NCBI RefSeq assembly: GCF_002276045.1
Contig: NZ_NQMR01000037.1
Location: forward strand, 1 to 64,000
Direction: 5' to 3'
Length of the DNA stretch: 64,000 nucleotides
Source: Pseudoalteromonas sp. NBT06-2
GTDB lineage: Bacteria; Pseudomonadota; Gammaproteobacteria; Enterobacterales; Alteromonadaceae
Shown: piece by piece, positions 45,848-54,613 of the stretch
How the letters are laid out: each line of letters starts with the position of its first letter
Position numbering within the stretch: the first letter of the stretch is position 1
Position numbers and translations under genes: made by a program
Notes under the pieces: model-generated
Databases searched by the model: none
What the model saw: the letters and a program-made list of their open reading frames with translations, nothing else
What the model was told of the DNA's origin: nothing

Positions 45848-46147
45848 AATAAATCACATTGCGGGATTTATTACTTCTGCATCGCTATTTTTGTTAATGT
45901 TTTACTTGATCATTACGATAAAACTTACCTGAGTGAATTCGATTTAAGGCGAATAACCTGGCCTAAATGCACTTACCCCTAAAAAAAACTGAATCCTTCA
46001 CCTTTTTACAGTAGTACTAACTCGATTAAGCCCCTTTTATTATTAGAGTGATTTTCCGTGAACGATGTTTAAACTTTAAATGATAATTATTTTCAAGTAG
46101 AATAAATTTACATAAACTATATTATCTTACATAGGCATTATAATCTT
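45848..46147. other. Intergenic region before the flippase gene
   Basis: About 300 bases with no gene. AATAAATC ... GATTTATT at about 45849-45873 could form an 8-base-pair hairpin closing the kinase remnant. Near the end, 46076-46094 (centre ATGATAAT, then TATTTTC) matches 14 of 19 positions of a Fur box by eye, about 55 bases before the next ATG; weak. Confidence 0.4.
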
Positions 46148-47425
46148 ATGCAAAGTGAGTCATTAGAGCGTCTTAAGAAAGTATTTATCTCTGGTATTTG
46201 GGCTACGCTAGCCAGTATTTGTGTGGGCTTCGCCTTTAAAATTTGGTTGGCTCAATGGGTGGATAAAAACGATTTAGCTTTGTATCATACCGTAGTTGAT
46301 ATCATTTCACTGTCACTGATTCTAATGACTGGTTTTCGCTCTTCTATGGTGGTTAGTTATTCTCAAACACACAACGACCGCGATATTATCAATATCTTCC
46401 GATTTAGTTTAATTTCGATGGTACTTATTACTTGGGGTGCCATCATCCCCTATATTAAACATTCGCTGAATATTAATGTTGGTTACTTACAGTTGGTTGG
46501 CATCATCTTGGGGATGGGCTTAAAGGTCTACTTTACAAACCTTGTCGCTATGTATCGTTTATACGATGTGTCCAATAAAGTCACGAGGCTAGAACCTATC
46601 AGCAATGTGGTTATGTTTGTATTATGTTATTACTTTTTAGGACTAGACACACTGTCGTCTCTATTTTACGGGTTGACGTTATCTTCGCTTTCTATTGCTA
46701 TTTATATGTTTATTCGCCGTAAAAAATCGGTCAGTGCATGTCCTCTAGGCATAGTGAAACTCGATCCACCTCTTATTAGCTATGTGAAAAAAAGTTTTAC
46801 TGCATCTGTGGAAGCAGGAACCAGTATCTTAATGATTTACATCACAGTGCTCCTGACGATCACCCATTTTAGTGTCGATGAACTTGGTGATTTTCAGGTA
46901 GTCGTTCGCCCTGTCTTTACCTATATGACAATGTTATTCGTATTCCCTATTTATCGTTTTGTCCTACCTGAATTAGCTGTAAATATAAGCAAGTACGACC
47001 ATGAACAAGTGAAGAACATTCGTAGGTGGGTATTTAAATTATCAGCCTTAGTTGGAATCTCTTTTTTCTCAATCATGTATTTTGCAGGAGCGTCGATTAT
47101 TGCTTGGGTATTCCCACCCGAATATAGTGGTGCGCTACCCGTGTTATTACATTTCTCAATCTTCTTTGTATTTATGATGTTAAATGCTTATCAACTTGCC
47201 TATATCAAAGCTCACGGGCGATTTACCCTCAGTCTGTTAATCCGGATTATGGGCATTGTTACTTTAGTTGCAGCGTATTATCTATTATCACAGATGACTG
47301 ACAATGTTGTGGCTATCATAGCAGCCTTATGCTCTGGATATGTCGTCATGTTCATTCTATCAAGTATCGCAGAACGAAAAATTTTAAATGAACAGACAAA
47401 TAAACTCGTGTCCATTACAGCTTAA
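46148..47425 (+). CDS. Wzx/MATE-like polysaccharide flippase family membrane protein
   Basis: 425 residues with about 12 hydrophobic segments. MOP-superfamily (oligosaccharide flippase) layout: two N-terminal segments starting FISGIWATLASICVGFAFKI, a middle cytoplasmic loop (FIRRKKSVSACPLG), and the second bundle with FSVDELGDFQVVVRPVFTYM and a C-terminal AALCSGYVVMFILSS. Such proteins move lipid-linked sugars across the inner membrane. No glycosyltransferase is nearby, and C-ending codons look more frequent than in surrounding genes, which hints at separate origin. Substrate unknown. Confidence 0.75.
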   Translation: MQSESLERLKKVFISGIWATLASICVGFAFKIWLAQWVDKNDLALYHTVVDIISLSLILMTGFRSSMVVSYSQTHNDRDIINIFRFSLISMVLITWGAIIPYIKHSLNINVGYLQLVGIILGMGLKVYFTNLVAMYRLYDVSNKVTRLEPISNVVMFVLCYYFLGLDTLSSLFYGLTLSSLSIAIYMFIRRKKSVSACPLGIVKLDPPLISYVKKSFTASVEAGTSILMIYITVLLTITHFSVDELGDFQVVVRPVFTYMTMLFVFPIYRFVLPELAVNISKYDHEQVKNIRRWVFKLSALVGISFFSIMYFAGASIIAWVFPPEYSGALPVLLHFSIFFVFMMLNAYQLAYIKAHGRFTLSLLIRIMGIVTLVAAYYLLSQMTDNVVAIIAALCSGYVVMFILSSIAERKILNEQTNKLVSITA

Positions 47426-47519
47426 TCCTACATTACGCAGCACTTTTAGGAGTGAATTTTTTGATAGGTATTGATCATATATTATATTTGAATTGATATA
47501 AATACTATAAAACATAAAT

Positions 47520-47538
47520 GATATTGATTATGATAATC
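47520..47538 (+). promoter_or_regulatory. Candidate Fur box
   Basis: GATATTGATTATGATAATC matches 15 of 19 positions of the consensus GATAATGATAATCATTATC by eye. It ends 31 bases before the YliI-like gene's ATG, a plausible operator position. Unproven. Confidence 0.45.
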
Positions 47539-47569
47539 GTATTACTTCTAAGCAGTTCGGTATTGTCAT

Positions 47570-48721
47570 ATGTCTAATAAAAGTATCATTTTTAAACAGA
47601 TTGATTTTATAAAAAACTATTTTAAAGTGTTCATTTTATGTTTTATCACTTCTGTAACTGTTCATGCAGAATCCTCAAAAATATCTGCTCAAAGTCAATT
47701 TATTACACAGTCTGTATTAGTTGATTATGGTATTCCTTGGGGAATGGTCTGGTTACCAAATGGTGATATGTTGATTACTATGCGCTCTGGTGAGTTGAAA
47801 ATTCTTAAAAAAGGAACGGATAAAGCGATTAATATAAGTGGCTTACCAAAAATTGCTGCAGGTGGCCAAGGTGGTTTGCTTGATATCATATTGCATCCTG
47901 AGTATGAAAATAAATCTTGGGTATATTTTTCATTTTCTAAAGAAGATAATAAAAAAAATAGAAATATCGCTATTATGCGTGCCAAATTAAAAGGCAATGC
48001 ATTAATTGAGCAAAATATTATTTATGAAGCGCAAGCATATAATTCTGGCGGTAGACATTTTGGTGGTAGGTTAGCTTTTGATAATAAAGATTTTTTATAT
48101 TTTTCAATCGGTGATAGAGGGAAAAGAGATATCAATCCGCAAAATATACAACGTGACGCAGGAAAGATATACCGATTACATGATGATGGACGTATTCCAG
48201 ATAGTAATCCTTTTATAAATGATAAGTTAGCTAAACAGGCCATTTTTTCGCTGGGTCACCGTAACCCTCAAGGTATGGCAAAACATCCTATTACAGGTGA
48301 AATTTGGACTCATGAACATGGTCCTAAAGGTGGCGATGAAGTTAATTTAATAATTAAAGGCAAAAATTATGGATGGCCTTTAGTGAGTTATGGCGTGAAT
48401 TATTCTGGTTCTCAATTTACCAAGTTAACTAAAAAGCAGGGCATGGAACAGCCTCTATGGCATTGGACCCCGTCGATTGCACCTTCTGGCATGGTATTTG
48501 TAACTAGTGATAAATACCCTAGTTTAAAAGGCAGTTTATTAGTTGGATCATTGAAGTTCGGCCACATAACCCAGTTAATGTTAGAGGGTAATAGTGTGAC
48601 AGGACAAAAAATAATAAAAGATGAGTTGTCGCGTGTTCGCAATATTCAGCAAGGCCCTGATGGATATTTATATATAGGTATAGATGGACAAGGTATTTTT
48701 AAATTAGTTGAGAATAATTAG
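47570..48721 (+). CDS. PQQ-dependent aldose sugar dehydrogenase (YliI-like)
   Basis: 383 residues: an N-terminal signal/anchor (about 18-34, ending VHA) after a long charged start, then the six-bladed glucose/sorbosone dehydrogenase propeller: IPWGMVWLPNGDMLITMRSG, GQGGLLDIILHPEY, NSGGRHFGGRLAFD, HRNPQGMAKHP, WTHEHGPKGGDEVN, NYGWPLVSYGVNYSG, APSGMVF and GPDGYLYIGIDGQG. The family oxidises aldose sugars in the periplasm with PQQ. A Fur-like box lies upstream. A later start (Met is absent before the signal core) is not available, so the 17-residue extension seems genuine or non-ATG starts are used. Confidence 0.92.
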   Translation: MSNKSIIFKQIDFIKNYFKVFILCFITSVTVHAESSKISAQSQFITQSVLVDYGIPWGMVWLPNGDMLITMRSGELKILKKGTDKAINISGLPKIAAGGQGGLLDIILHPEYENKSWVYFSFSKEDNKKNRNIAIMRAKLKGNALIEQNIIYEAQAYNSGGRHFGGRLAFDNKDFLYFSIGDRGKRDINPQNIQRDAGKIYRLHDDGRIPDSNPFINDKLAKQAIFSLGHRNPQGMAKHPITGEIWTHEHGPKGGDEVNLIIKGKNYGWPLVSYGVNYSGSQFTKLTKKQGMEQPLWHWTPSIAPSGMVFVTSDKYPSLKGSLLVGSLKFGHITQLMLEGNSVTGQKIIKDELSRVRNIQQGPDGYLYIGIDGQGIFKLVENN

Positions 48722-48809
48722 CACTCCCCAAAAGTAAAACTTTGATAAAAAATAACCCAAATGTGTTTTTGATTCGTATTACTCAATAGTTTTTCAATTT
48801 AAGGAAGCA

Positions 48810-49013
48810 ATGGTGGCATATCAAACAACTATTCTAAGTACCTTAGACGGTAGTCATTATTTAGTGGGTATGACTGATGAACAAGGCAATTTTGGTGCAA
48901 TGCCTGAGCTTAACACAATTCAAGTGTGCCTTTCTTTATCTAGTGCAAAAGATATTTTGCGTAAACATAATATTTCTTCAGCGCAATTAATTTTACAATC
49001 AGCATACGATTAA
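48810..49013 (+). CDS. Small protein, DUF6482-like
   Basis: 67 residues; AAGGA 4 bases before the ATG. Reads STLDGSHYLVGMTDEQGNFG and AQLILQSAYD at the C-terminus. The G-x-x-YL...D..G and final (V/I)LxQSAYD recall the DUF6482 family of small cytoplasmic proteins. No function known; assignment by pattern only. Confidence 0.6.
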   Translation: MVAYQTTILSTLDGSHYLVGMTDEQGNFGAMPELNTIQVCLSLSSAKDILRKHNISSAQLILQSAYD

Positions 49014-49156
49014 ATGTGCGGTATGTCAGATTCAATGGCGTCTAATCAAGTCGTTTCTATCGAATTATAAATCACTGGTTCTATTTTATAATAAAGTGAA
49101 CAGATATGTCGCTTTGTTGTTCTTATTAAAGTGATAACTTATGAGGCTGATAACAT

Positions 49157-49730
49157 ATGATAAGACAATTAATTTTATTAGGATTATTGTGTAACATGTT
49201 AGGTCAGGCTAAAGCACAAACACATGATATAGTTGATTTAGATTCTTTACATAATCAATCTTGGCAAGTGATTAATGATGGAGTAATGGGGGGGGCTGTC
49301 ACGTGGCATGGTGTCGTCTGAAAGTGATAATTTACACTTTTTCGGACAAATATCTACCGCAAATAATGGCGGTTTTAGTAGTGCTTATTTTCCATATACT
49401 ACCGAATCATTTTTTGACTTTGTACGTATCATGACAAAAGGTGATGGTAAAACCTATCAAATACGTTTAATTAAAAATGTTAACGGATATAGAGTGTCCT
49501 ATAAAACAAGCTTTGAAACCAAAGTGGGCAAAGTACAGACTCATACATTTAACTTGTCAGATTTTAAAGCCAGCTTTAGAGGTCGAATTATTACGTCCGC
49601 ATCACCTGTATATTCTAATGAAATAGAGCTAGTGGGTTTTTTAGTGACACATAAAACGAATGCAGCTTTTTCTTTAAATGTTTATCAAGTTGAATTTGGA
49701 GATTTCACAGATGAATCATATAAGCCCTAA
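49157..49730 (+). pseudogene. CIA30-family exported protein, frameshifted in a run of eight G
   Basis: Start ATG at 49157 gives a signal peptide (MIRQLILLGLLCNMLGQAKA) then DLDSLHNQSWQVINDGVMGG. In the run of eight G at 49288-49295 the frame changes; with seven G it continues LSRGMVSSESDNLHFFGQIS, NNGGFSSAYFPY, GDGKTYQIRLIKNV and LVGFLVTHKTNAAFSLNVYQ, a complete CIA30 (complex I intermediate-associated) domain of about 190 residues. As read, both halves are broken. It could be a sequence error, a recent mutation, or a slippage-prone tract. It overlaps the next gene by 20 bases. Confidence 0.85.
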
Positions 49731-49926
49731 ATCTTTACTTCATAGTAAATGGACCAGTACTCAAGTTAAAAATAAAGAAAAGCACTTTTTGATCACCAAA
49801 GTACTTTTTGATGAAGACCAAAAAATTATAGAGTGTGTTATTCAGGCCGTTATGAATCTAAATGAATACTATATTGATTGGCGTAATTTAAAAGATAAAA
49901 CTTTATGGAAAATAGGCTGGCAATAG
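49711..49926 (+). CDS. TIGR02450-family Trp-rich protein
   Basis: 71 residues from the ATG at 49711 (MNHISPKSLLHSKWTSTQVK), chosen because GGAG stands 10 bases before it and the family begins N-x-L-x-PKKLLxSKWT; the frame runs further up to 49678. Continues NKEKHFLITKVLFDEDQ and ends YIDWRNLKDKTLWKIGWQ. Function unknown. It overlaps the CIA30 gene, so the two were probably expressed together. Confidence 0.88.
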   Translation: MNHISPKSLLHSKWTSTQVKNKEKHFLITKVLFDEDQKIIECVIQAVMNLNEYYIDWRNLKDKTLWKIGWQ

Positions 49927-49941
49927 CTGAAGCCTTGATCA

Positions 49942-50655
49942 CTACCAATCAATTTTTTCACCTTGCCAATCAATAAAACTAAGCTCGCCATCTATTTGAG
50001 TTTTATTGGTGATGTCAATTAGCGCATCGGCGACAAAGTCTCGCGTAAAAAGCTTTCCCTTAGGTACATTTTTTTGAAATGGCTTAGATAAAGGTGAGTC
50101 AGTTGTACCTGGATGAAAAGCAATTAACTTAACATTTTTAAACGTTCTCTTTAGTTCTATCGCAGCTGATTTAAGCAACATATTAAGCGCCGCTTTAGAG
50201 CTGCGATAGCTATACCAACCGCCTAATTTATTATCACTAATACTGCCAACACGGGCACTGAGAAAAACAAATTTACATTCATTTTTGTGATTCATTTGCG
50301 TTGTTATATGTTTTAACCACAGTAATGGAGTAAGCGTATTGGCATTTAAAATATTTAAAAAACTCGTTGGGTCAAACTCAGAGAGCTTTTTTTCTGGATA
50401 TGACGTGTCGTCATGTAGTAATCCGTGGCAAATAAATACCCGTGAGAGCTCATCAACATTTAATTCTTTCACTGCAGCCTCTCTATGATTTTCATTATAA
50501 CTACTGGTCTCTATGATTTTAATATTTTTAAATATGTTGTCATTATAAAATTCAATATTACGTGAGATAATAATTAAACGCTCATTGGTTTGATTGACAC
50601 TTATAGCGATACCTTTGGCAATCTCACTATTAGCGCCTATGATCAGTGTTGTCAT
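49942..50655 (-). CDS. Short-chain dehydrogenase (CsgA/SDR-like)
   Basis: 237 residues from the ATG at 50655, chosen because AAGGAG lies 7 bases upstream and the protein then starts at the Rossmann motif (MTTLIIGANSEIAKGIA, a GxxxxIxxG variant). FVFLSARVGSISDNKLGGWY and the catalytic YRSSKAALNMLLKS (Y-x-x-x-K) follow, then FHPGTTDSPLSKPFQKNVPK. NAD(P)-dependent oxidoreductase of unknown substrate. It overlaps the DCC gene by 26 bases and follows it, likely one transcript. Confidence 0.9.
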   Translation of the reverse strand: MTTLIIGANSEIAKGIAISVNQTNERLIIISRNIEFYNDNIFKNIKIIETSSYNENHREAAVKELNVDELSRVFICHGLLHDDTSYPEKKLSEFDPTSFLNILNANTLTPLLWLKHITTQMNHKNECKFVFLSARVGSISDNKLGGWYSYRSSKAALNMLLKSAAIELKRTFKNVKLIAFHPGTTDSPLSKPFQKNVPKGKLFTRDFVADALIDITNKTQIDGELSFIDWQGEKIDW

Positions 50656-51055
50656 AACAGACTCCTTTTTCGCAATGTGCTGAACCAACGACAAAAAATT
50701 TATGAATAAAACTAGAAATAGGTTGTCGGTATTTCGCGATAACTAAATAGCATAAGTGTGATGCTTGTTTTAATACTGGCCATTGTAATGGTGCAACATA
50801 TAATCCTTTACCTACAATTGTCCAAGCTCTATGAGTAACGTCTAATCCTTTTAAAATACCTCCTTGGTACTCACCGTGAAGAATTTTCAAAGCTGCTTGT
50901 TTATCTATATGTTGATACTGTTGTTCAAAATCGCTGTTATGTAGGTTGATAAGGCTTATTTGATTATTAATGTCATCACGCTTGAGTTTATCCATTTCAG
51001 CGCAACATAAAGGACATGTACCGTCGTAAAAAATAGTTAATTTATCTGAAGTCAT
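50630..51055 (-). CDS. DCC-family thiol-disulfide oxidoreductase (DUF393)
   Basis: 141 residues. The DCC signature is FYDGTCPLCCAEMDKLKRDD, then LINLHNSDF and GLDVTHRAWTIVGKGLYVAP, typical of DUF393. The C-x-x-C pair suggests redox activity, little is proven. It is upstream of and overlaps the SDR gene, an arrangement pointing to joint expression. Confidence 0.9.
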   Translation of the reverse strand: MTSDKLTIFYDGTCPLCCAEMDKLKRDDINNQISLINLHNSDFEQQYQHIDKQAALKILHGEYQGGILKGLDVTHRAWTIVGKGLYVAPLQWPVLKQASHLCYLVIAKYRQPISSFIHKFFVVGSAHCEKGVCYDNTDHRR

Positions 51056-51146
51056 AACAACTCACTTTAAAAATAGAACAACAAACTATACGGGTGAAAA
51101 AATGAGAAAGATCAATTTATAAAAATATACTGGGCAGTAAAGTCAT

Positions 51147-51467
51147 ATGAATAACAGAATAAAACACATGATGCAATCAACTACATTTAAGGTTGCGCTG
51201 TATGCTGGGATCATCGCTGTTATTATAGGTTTGATTGCATTTACCCTCAGTTGGAATTTATGGGATCTATGGGGCGGCCCTTTACCTGGCTATAAAGTGT
51301 ATCTATTTCCTGGTAATTTAACGTTAATTTATATTTGGCATCCGCTTTTTACTGAAGAAGTTAACTTTTGGCCTAAGCTTGGCCTTTTGATGTTAGGACA
51401 GTTCACTGTTGTGACTTGTTTTAGTGCAATTGTTATCACTTTAATTAAAAAATGCCTTAAATCTTAG
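51147..51467 (+). CDS. Small two-helix membrane protein of unknown function
   Basis: 106 residues, hydrophobic segments about 15-35 and 80-100, with a Trp/Pro-rich connecting loop (LSWNLWDLWGGPLPGYKVYL, IWHPLFTEEVNFWPK). I do not recognise the family. It is divergent from the DCC-SDR pair, 91 bases apart. Confidence 0.6.
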   Translation: MNNRIKHMMQSTTFKVALYAGIIAVIIGLIAFTLSWNLWDLWGGPLPGYKVYLFPGNLTLIYIWHPLFTEEVNFWPKLGLLMLGQFTVVTCFSAIVITLIKKCLKS

Positions 51468-51505
51468 TCTGATAAATATTTTTAAATTGTCGTATTTTAA
51501 ATAAA

Positions 51506-51527
51506 AGTGTTGTTTTTAGACAACACT
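51506..51527 (+). terminator. Hairpin after the small membrane protein gene
   Basis: AGTGTTGT-TTTTAG-ACAACACT, an eight-base-pair stem 39 bases after the stop codon; no T-run follows, so terminator function is only possible. Confidence 0.4.
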
Positions 51528-51664
51528 CCAGGCACATTACCCACCTCACATTAAATATATTAAATAAAAACAATGAATTAAATCTATTCTAATGTGTTTT
51601 TTGCTACTGGCATTACCTTTGCAAAACCAAAGTGAATATAAAATAAAAAATAGGAATAGATAAA

Positions 51665-52071
51665 ATGGAAATACGCACTTTGGCGTTTAAGTACTTAGTC
51701 GGGATTTTTTTATTACTCACAATACCTTTCAATAGCACTCAGGTTCAAGCCAGCGAAGCTGAGCCGCCAAAATTAATTATTGATGATATTAAATGTACTG
51801 GAAATAGCACAACAGACTGTGATTTTATTACAAAAAAATATTATCAAAAAGTGGGTGATGTATTAAACCCTGATGAAATTGAAGATGCTAAATTACGCCT
51901 CGGCACTTTAATTCAGTCTTGTCATACTATGAAACGAGAGTTATTAATCAAAAAATTAAAGCAATATAAAGGCAATATTACACATGTCGCAAAATCTTAG
52001 TGATAGATCGTACTTATTTATATAAAAAATTGACTCAATATAATATTAAAAGAAATCAGAATTTTGATTAA
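51665..52071 (+). pseudogene. Chimera of a POTRA-like N-terminus and a Fis-type HTH tail, frameshifted
   Basis: A 111-residue frame: signal peptide (1-30, ending QAS), POTRA-like stretch (PPKLIIDDIKCTGNSTTDCD, VGDVLNPDEIEDAKLRLGTL) as in BamA-like surface antigens, then from about residue 83 a different protein, MKRELLIKKLKQYKGNITHV-AKS, the start of the Fis/NtrC-type helix-turn-helix. The frame stops at 51998-52000, but skipping one base gives VIDRTYLYKKLTQYNIKRNQ to a stop at 52069-52071, completing the HTH (normally AKxLGIDRTYLYKKL). So two unrelated gene ends are joined, and the HTH half has a one-base shift. Confidence 0.7.
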
Positions 52072-52085
52072 ATATGAATATTTTT

Positions 52086-52175
52086 TTACGTATTTAATCT
52101 TTTAGTATTAAGTAACCAAATGATAATAGCCAGTACTATTAATAACTGCCAGATGCCCACTCCTTTAATACCTAT
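52086..52175 (-). pseudogene. TatA-like N-terminal fragment
   Basis: A 29-codon minus frame reads (I)GIKGVGIWQLLIVLAIIIW then LLNTKRLNT-stop, closely paralleling the intact TatA in this window ([27 protein letters not shown]). The start codon is ATA where ATG is expected and the amphipathic helix is gone. A relic of a second tatA/tatE-like gene; a chance hydrophobic frame is less likely given GVGIW and NTKRL in register. Confidence 0.55.
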
Positions 52176-52216
52176 AATTTTTCTTTTTTTATTAAAAAGT
52201 CCTGTGATTTTGATAA

Positions 52217-52687
52217 TACCAATTCCATCAAATATGCGTTCATTCTCAATGGTCTAAATATTACAATAACTTTATTGCCTACATGGATGTAGGTACTTAG
52301 GTTTAGTGTGGAACTATAAACCTGTACTTTTATTCCCAATAGCAGATTCTCGGTCAATCAAGCGCCTTGTTATTGAAAATTTATCCTTATATACCCAGCT
52401 ACTTTAAAATGCATGATTTCAGCGGGAGTTTAAATGGTCAATTACAAGACATTTATTGCAGGTAATGCTTATTCCTTTATCAAAATAAATAACGCGGTAG
52501 TTGACCATTTAAAGCCTGCCCGTAGGGAATTTATCAAGTAAGTAATCACTACGTTACATCAGTTTGAAAGGCAATAAGCATTCTTAACATGATGTGCCTT
52601 GTGCTAACTCACCTGATAAATTCTGAAACAAGCATTATCAAGTGGTTTGGGTATAGATATTTGAACTATAATTCAATAGGATTGGTA
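52217..52687 (+). mobile_element. Divergent family-2 miniature element carrying a nested family-1 copy
   Basis: Outer ends TACCAATTCCATCAAAT and TTCAATAGGATTGGTA fit family 2; inside are TCTAAATATTACAATAAC and TCAATCAAGCGCCTTGTTAT then TGAAAATTTATCCTTA, matching the other copies until a family-1 element (52392-52653) intervenes. It also holds TTGCCTACATGGATGTAGGT at about 52273, the same module found in family-1 copies B and E. Confidence 0.75.
52392..52653 (+). mobile_element. Family-1 miniature element, copy F (nested)
   Basis: 262 bases, TACCCAGCTACTTTAAAATG to TTATCAAGTGGTTTGGGTA, flanked by TA, inserted into the family-2 element at CCTTA. A long internal inverted pair (GTTTAAATGGTCAATTAC with GTAGTTGACCATTTAAAGC-like) predicts a strong internal hairpin. 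A divergent sub-type without the AAGGGAGTAACC block. Confidence 0.85.
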
Positions 52688-52709
52688 TGAAACAACTAAA
52701 TTATTTAGC

Positions 52710-54170
52710 TTAAGAAACAATACCTAAAGGTTTACCTGTTTTCCAAACATCACGTGTAAAATCAGGTATATTTTTAGAGTTACTACGGTCTTCAACTGAA
52801 GCTACGCTCAGTGGGAAAATGGCAGACCATGCAGCAGCGTCGTATACATCTTGATCAAGTGGCTCACCATTACGTAAACAGTACACCATACGCCATAACA
52901 TTAAGAAGTCCATGCCGCCATGTCCGCCGTTACGTTTTGCTTCTTCACCCATGCGAACATACATCGGATGATCAAATTGTGCACGCCATTTTTCCATATC
53001 ACGATCCCAACCATGGAAGCTTGGTTTTCTTGGTTTGCGACCTTTACTGCCGTCTTTTTCCCAAAGTGCTAGTGTTGTGGCATATTCATTTTCATAAATA
53101 GCTTTAATGGCAGGTGGTGGTGTTTCAACTGCAATGCGGTTAGGGAAACCGGCAAAAGTACCGTTAGTACCTTGAATCAAATTGTGACGGGAATAAGGGC
53201 GAGGACTCGTTGTATCATGTTGTACAACAATACTGCGGCCTTGTACTGTTTTGATGATACTGGTATTCATATCACCAGTAATATAATCAAGTTGGTTTCT
53301 TTCGTGATCTGCAGGGAATTCACGCTTTGCGTAAGCTGCACGGCCTAGCGCTGGTGAACTTACCGAAGTAACATAATCAAAGCGGTCTCCACGGTTAATA
53401 TTCATATATTGTGATACGGGGCCTAAACCATGGGTTGGATATAAGTTACCATTTTTCTTGGTATGCCAATGTGTACGCCATGAGCCTGTGCTTTCATCAA
53501 TTTCTTTCATTTGCCAGCGAAGTTCGTGAATGTAAGCGGCTTCTCCGTGAAGTAGGTCACCAAATAAGCCCTGACGAACCATGTTTAAAACCATTAGCTC
53601 ATCACGGCCATAGTTTACATTCTCCATCATCATACAGTTCTTTTGCGTTCGCTCTGCAGTATCAACTAACTGCCAACATTCTTCAATAGTTGTAGCTGCT
53701 GGTACTTCAACAAAAGCATGTTTGCCACTTTCCATAGTTTCAATAGACATAGGTGTATGCCATTGCCAAGGTGTCGATATAATCACCATATCAATATCTT
53801 GGCGAGTTAGCATCTCACGATAAGCATGCTCTGAACCAGTATAACGAGCAGGTTTAGGTAGGTCTTTGTTAACGACAAAATCAATAGACTTATCTAACAT
53901 TTCAACATGTATATCACAAATAGCTTTGATCTCTACACCTTCTATATTAGTGTAATGTTTTACATGACCACTACCACGTTGACCAACACCAATAAAACCA
54001 ATACGAACAACATCCATTTTAGGCACTACGAGGCCCATCACAGATTTTCCTTTTGCCTTTGGTGTTAAAATTGCACTTGTATTGTTAGTTGAAGAACAAC
54101 CCGCTACAGCACTTGCAGCAGATAAAGCGGCAACTGATTTTAAAAAACTGCGACGGTCTAGAGTACTCAT
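52710..54170 (-). CDS. Tat-exported Gfo/Idh/MocA oxidoreductase-fold glycosidase (GH109 type)
   Basis: 486 residues from the ATG at 54170 (the frame extends to 54236 but the signal starts here). Tat signal [20 protein letters not shown] followed by C: twin Arg plus a lipobox (VAGC), so probably a Tat-exported lipoprotein. Rossmann start [40 protein letters not shown] (EVPAA where other members have EKP), [40 protein letters not shown] and [20 protein letters not shown]. This matches GH109 enzymes, which use bound NAD to cleave alpha-N-acetylgalactosaminides. Family-level substrate only. Depends on tatABC at 4.7 kb. Confidence 0.92.
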   Translation of the reverse strand: MSTLDRRSFLKSVAALSAASAVAGCSSTNNTSAILTPKAKGKSVMGLVVPKMDVVRIGFIGVGQRGSGHVKHYTNIEGVEIKAICDIHVEMLDKSIDFVVNKDLPKPARYTGSEHAYREMLTRQDIDMVIISTPWQWHTPMSIETMESGKHAFVEVPAATTIEECWQLVDTAERTQKNCMMMENVNYGRDELMVLNMVRQGLFGDLLHGEAAYIHELRWQMKEIDESTGSWRTHWHTKKNGNLYPTHGLGPVSQYMNINRGDRFDYVTSVSSPALGRAAYAKREFPADHERNQLDYITGDMNTSIIKTVQGRSIVVQHDTTSPRPYSRHNLIQGTNGTFAGFPNRIAVETPPPAIKAIYENEYATTLALWEKDGSKGRKPRKPSFHGWDRDMEKWRAQFDHPMYVRMGEEAKRNGGHGGMDFLMLWRMVYCLRNGEPLDQDVYDAAAWSAIFPLSVASVEDRSNSKNIPDFTRDVWKTGKPLGIVS

Positions 54171-54613
54171 AAAATTATCTACCTGCTTTAATTTGGAGTT
54201 TATTTTTATTTTATAGGGAATATATAACTGATTCAATATTTAAATACAAAGCTTATTTCATTATGTTTCATTTTAATTGTGAAAGATTCTTAAGGTTACT
54301 TTTGTTATTTTATTTGTTAGGTAATCATGATTTTTTTTAGAAAATAAATTTTAAAATTAATCACTTAGGCAATTAATGAAAGAAATCACTTAAACCAACC
54401 GTAAAGGGGCTTTACAAGGAAGGGTATTGTATTTTTATTGTAACTTTTAGAAATTGAATCTGCTATTATGCTGGCTAAGCACAATGTTAATGAGAGTTTT
54501 ACTGACTATGTTCGTGCTTACTGGAGAATAGAGAGTGTGCCGCAGGCACACAAACTAGTGGAATAGCTGAACAATGATACGGCATTTTAATTGACGTATG
54601 AATATTTTTTAAG
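54171..54613. other. Intergenic stretch upstream of the GH109 gene
   Basis: Holds the leader of the GH109 gene and, near 54535-54551, a tight hairpin (GTGTGCC-GCA-GGCACAC). A short plus frame around it (MLAKHNVNESFTDYVRAYWR...) is not recognised. Nothing else seen. Confidence 0.4.

Noticed and set aside
52172-52357. 61-codon minus frame
   Set aside because: Falls within the divergent family-2 element and has no protein-like pattern.
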